Below are positions 62,301 to 64,000 of a stretch of DNA of 64,000 nt, in pieces. The notes beneath the pieces are model-generated. The model searched no databases, was not told the origin of the DNA, and saw nothing but the letters and a program-made list of their open reading frames with translations. The position numbers and the translations under genes are program-made. Position 1 is the first letter of the stretch. Each line of letters starts with the position of its first letter. The DNA is from Hymenobacter norwichensis DSM 15439 (lineage in GTDB: Bacteria; Bacteroidota; Bacteroidia; Cytophagales; Hymenobacteraceae), in NCBI RefSeq assembly GCF_000420705.1, contig NZ_ATVL01000013.1:78251-142250 (forward strand). The letters run 5' to 3'.

Positions 62301-64000
62301 AGGGCTCGCTGGCCAACGGATAGCGACAAAAGGCTTGTACCAGCGCCTGCGGCCGCTGGTACAAGCCTTTTACGGGCTGGTGCACCACCGGCAGCGCTAC
62401 GCTTACCGCCTCCTGATTCTGCGCGGAGCTTACTTCGATTTTCTGGTGCAGATCGTAGCCGTTCACGGCTCGCACGCGCTGGTCGAATTGCAGAAGCTAG
62501 TAGACCAAGAGGTTGCTGACTGCCCCCAGTGGTGGCCTGCAACCGTACAGCGCAGCCTACTGATGGCGCTGCTGGAGCACAGCTACGACCCGGTTGTGGT
62601 CAGTCAGCGCCTAGAAGGGCTGGAAAAGACGATGCTCGACGGGCAGGATGTGGATGCCCGAGTTAGAGAATGCCAGGCGCAGGCTCAATCTTGGGCGGCA
62701 GCCGGCAATCCGGCCCGCGCCGAGCACTGGCTGCGGCAGGCTCTGCAGCAGTCCATTGGCGTCGGCTACCGCAAGGACTTCCAACTCAATACCTGGCTGA
62801 GCTGGCTGCGACAGGTAAATCAGCAGCAGCCTGCGCAGGCTCCTGAACGACTGAGCTGGTTTCTGGGGCAACTACCCTTCGTGCGCGATACGACCGAAGG
62901 CGGCACGCTTTGGGAAGCGGCCGCCAGCGTGCTAGAGGCCACCTTTGCCTGGAATTTGGCCAGTGGCCTCCGGCAACTCAAGTGGCAGCTGCAGCATGGC
63001 CTGCTGGACTTTAAGGATGGGCTCGTCATGTTCCTGCTAGCCTACCTCGACCAAGCAGCGACGGCGCAGGAATACGCAGACGGGGTACACTTCTACAGCA
63101 CGATTGTGCTGTGGCATGACCAAGAGGAGCGCTATCGGCTGTTGCGCAGGCTGCTGGAAAAAGGCTACACACTGCTGGGCGCTAGTCTGTTCGATACGCA
63201 CTTACCATTTCTGCTGGATAGCATCATGTGCCGCGCCTTATCGGAAACGCGCCGCGGGCTGCTCAAGGAGGCAGAGGATTTCGTAACTACAAAGGGTCAC
63301 GAAATAACCGATTACTACCCGGCATTTGCGCTGCCTGCTGCCACCAGCCAGGATGACAACGCGTCGCCTTCCAACGTGCTCACCGTGCAGCCAGAGTACC
63401 AAAAGATAAACGAGGTTGAGGTGCTCGCTCGCGTGAGCAGCTACGACGACCTGCTGGACCTGCTGGCGCAGGAAGACCGCGCTAATTCCTGGTTCGATTG
63501 GAGCCCGGTACTGCACCAACTAGCACCTGCGTTGACGGCCGAGCAACTGAGCACAATAGCCGACCGCCTACAAAACGACCATTACCGGGGCCTTGGTTAC
63601 AGCACGCTTAGTAAGCTGGCCAAGCAGCTTGGAAACCACGCGTTAGGCCTGCAGCTCGCCGAGCGGGCCGTAGCGGCTTCCAGTCCGACCAGCTGGATGA
63701 AAGGACATGGCAAAGGTAGCCGCCTACATGCGTTCCAGATTATGCAGCAATTTGAGCCAGTGCAGGGCCGGGAGCGGGCGTTTGCTACTTTTACGCAGGA
63801 TTTAATTGAGAGCGGCTATCCCAATCTCTACATTGAAAGCCTAGACGAAATTCTGCCGGTATTAAGGGCCGACTTTAGTTTGGAAGTAATCTGGGATGAG
63901 GTATTCAGCTACGTGCAGCGTCTCTTAGGCAACAGTGCGCCCGCTCCTAATCTACCTGACCTGCAAGCCAGCCCCGCGACCCTTGGTCAGGCGCTGGTGG
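59311..64000 (+). CDS. Giant STAND NTPase with N-terminal Cap4/DUF4297-like nuclease (cut by window edge)
   Basis: An open frame of 1563 codons with no stop runs from ATG 59311 (MHKSVSAKGERQ) to the end of the window. Residues 38-69 (EWVRVADPEAQQ, LDDILYA, AYQVKWT) resemble the PD-(D/E)xK core of Cap4/DUF4297 nucleases, with Asp51/Asp52 and Gln65-Val-Lys67. Walker A is GTPGAGKST at 278-286 and Walker B is LLIDGLDH at 379-386. A winged-helix-like segment around 574-588 contains FFHNSFRQFL. From about 600 on, helical TPR-like repeats continue. This architecture is that of Avs-type anti-phage sensors. The C-terminus is unseen. Confidence 0.85.
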   Translation, partial: MHKSVSAKGERQAIGGFLPQFGEFAWLAYRQLLHNSLEWVRVADPEAQQLDDILYATKTTVFAYQVKWTIAGAAISLSAFSQLLPLLVRSWQGLRTKYQPEHKQVLAHLLTNKRLTSNDRITHQKAVIGSTAAFFVEAWQPLQNRQLVPAKWQPILTRLAQASKVSWAEFEEFAAHFMFVPAYQPKDFSVVRAGYNQLDGDLDDFRSYLLESVGHPDRLVQLTRSHLISALGWQARFETTFTHELFVDKARYQPIRGTIAQLEAKLAAHSGGYLFLTGTPGAGKSTLLTQWADERRTRFLLERIIRYFAFDFNNPEKNYHARGDSTAFFFDLVFQIKTEGIYPRDVLPYPNLAFLRGVFYEQLRLLGEDFARDGRRTILLIDGLDHVPREYTKAAHSLLDELPLPATLPDGVYIVLGSQSFELTDISEEIQASWRDEERAVTIEPLNRREVLSFIEAADLHPALTSEQQRLILHKSQGHPLYLAYLLERIRKAADRDKALVGFGRIDGNIEVYYRKIWKAIKPKPKLVYLLGLLAHITGSINLDFVREWPVKKALLQTLVDKTKVLFYIVGDGWTFFHNSFRQFLIQQTTLDPLTGRPDTTVEAAFHRQLATYYEVSKAEPDWLALGHWFRAGDFAQFQRLATPAHFGNQLLRFRPVADIRRDIRLGLEVAGQTQDVVALTRYVLIYAELESRLRMVDPSNFVDDLIQLGQPARARQYLREGRTLRESDAFSLYAARVFYDTGDHPEAAMLLSLAEPAMVQEKAIIIENGHDEDVTERTLARWVEVAVHFQELPRLLTRLNNIKVLDETGLRRSAAEWTVNLRLSLLQELATRLVNVRYWEQLEVVLAEFRPPHERQMQYFFEVLQAAITQCLADGDQPRAAHYLAMLLAEFSIDRLRGASRIYVADLLYQVNEDPASFSQWLTGVPSFLLTGRDLDAWDKTLAEFWPFILLQKLRWLSGQGVSTLVAVPAAPSGSDEEPVVNFQRRLALLAELWAEGLAGQRIATKGLYQRLRPLVQAFYGLVHHRQRYAYRLLILRGAYFDFLVQIVAVHGSHALVELQKLVDQEVADCPQWWPATVQRSLLMALLEHSYDPVVVSQRLEGLEKTMLDGQDVDARVRECQAQAQSWAAAGNPARAEHWLRQALQQSIGVGYRKDFQLNTWLSWLRQVNQQQPAQAPERLSWFLGQLPFVRDTTEGGTLWEAAASVLEATFAWNLASGLRQLKWQLQHGLLDFKDGLVMFLLAYLDQAATAQEYADGVHFYSTIVLWHDQEERYRLLRRLLEKGYTLLGASLFDTHLPFLLDSIMCRALSETRRGLLKEAEDFVTTKGHEITDYYPAFALPAATSQDDNASPSNVLTVQPEYQKINEVEVLARVSSYDDLLDLLAQEDRANSWFDWSPVLHQLAPALTAEQLSTIADRLQNDHYRGLGYSTLSKLAKQLGNHALGLQLAERAVAASSPTSWMKGHGKGSRLHAFQIMQQFEPVQGRERAFATFTQDLIESGYPNLYIESLDEILPVLRADFSLEVIWDEVFSYVQRLLGNSAPAPNLPDLQASPATLGQALV

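Overview
The window looks like accessory DNA, most likely a plasmid or secondary replicon, from a GC-rich member of the Bacteroidota close to Hymenobacter. The evidence is two secreted proteins ending in type IX secretion (T9SS) sorting domains, a PorT-like outer-membrane barrel, a beta-propeller sensor kinase, and a Rep_3 initiator with iterons next to parA. The genus is inferred from general protein character; there is no rRNA or tRNA gene to anchor it.

Layout. 1-3.1 kb: a low-GC run of small immunity-like or orphan genes (ankyrin end, SUKH/SMI1-KNR4, unknowns). 3.3-4.7 kb: a secreted protein and a serine recombinase. 5.0-11.5 kb: a complete TolC/HlyD/EmrB drug-efflux operon with its TetR regulator and a candidate operator palindrome. 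11.7-16.8 kb: orphan small genes interrupted by a MITE with target duplication and by a Tn3-type miniature element with 40-bp inverted repeats. 17.3-24.3 kb: a same-strand cassette of two paralogous unknown proteins, a GH24 lysozyme, a hydrolase fragment, a 4-TM protein and a calcineurin-like phosphoesterase. 24.9-32.0 kb: a two-component system with a T9SS cell-surface protein; three of its promoters carry the same motif, and a fourth copy lies near 24.6 kb. 32.3-38.7 kb: the replication and partition region, with an AP2-Rep_3 fusion, 22-bp iterons, parA and a small partner gene, a RepL-like gene with its own 25-bp repeats, and a degenerate 24-bp repeat array. 38.7-42.8 kb: a mostly non-coding stretch with a 486-bp segment bounded by 61-bp inverted repeats, then a dif-like site and a tyrosine recombinase. 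43.2-52.5 kb: a truncated siderophore-interacting protein, a PAS kinase with its response regulator, an aldo/keto reductase, an AraC regulator, a hydrolase and a repeat-rich T9SS protein. 52.6-64.0 kb: a defence-type island with Fic, two serine recombinases around a SUKH-3 gene, an AAA ATPase plus PIN nuclease pair, a dead IS630, and a giant STAND NTPase that runs off the right end.

The strongest leads are the open-ended STAND NTPase, whose N-terminus looks like a Cap4/DUF4297 nuclease; the AAA-PIN pair; the 17-24 kb cassette; the shared operator around the sensor kinase; the AP2-Rep fusion; and the inverted-repeat and dif-like elements beside the integrase. All calls come from reading the sequence alone. 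No database search or structure prediction was available.
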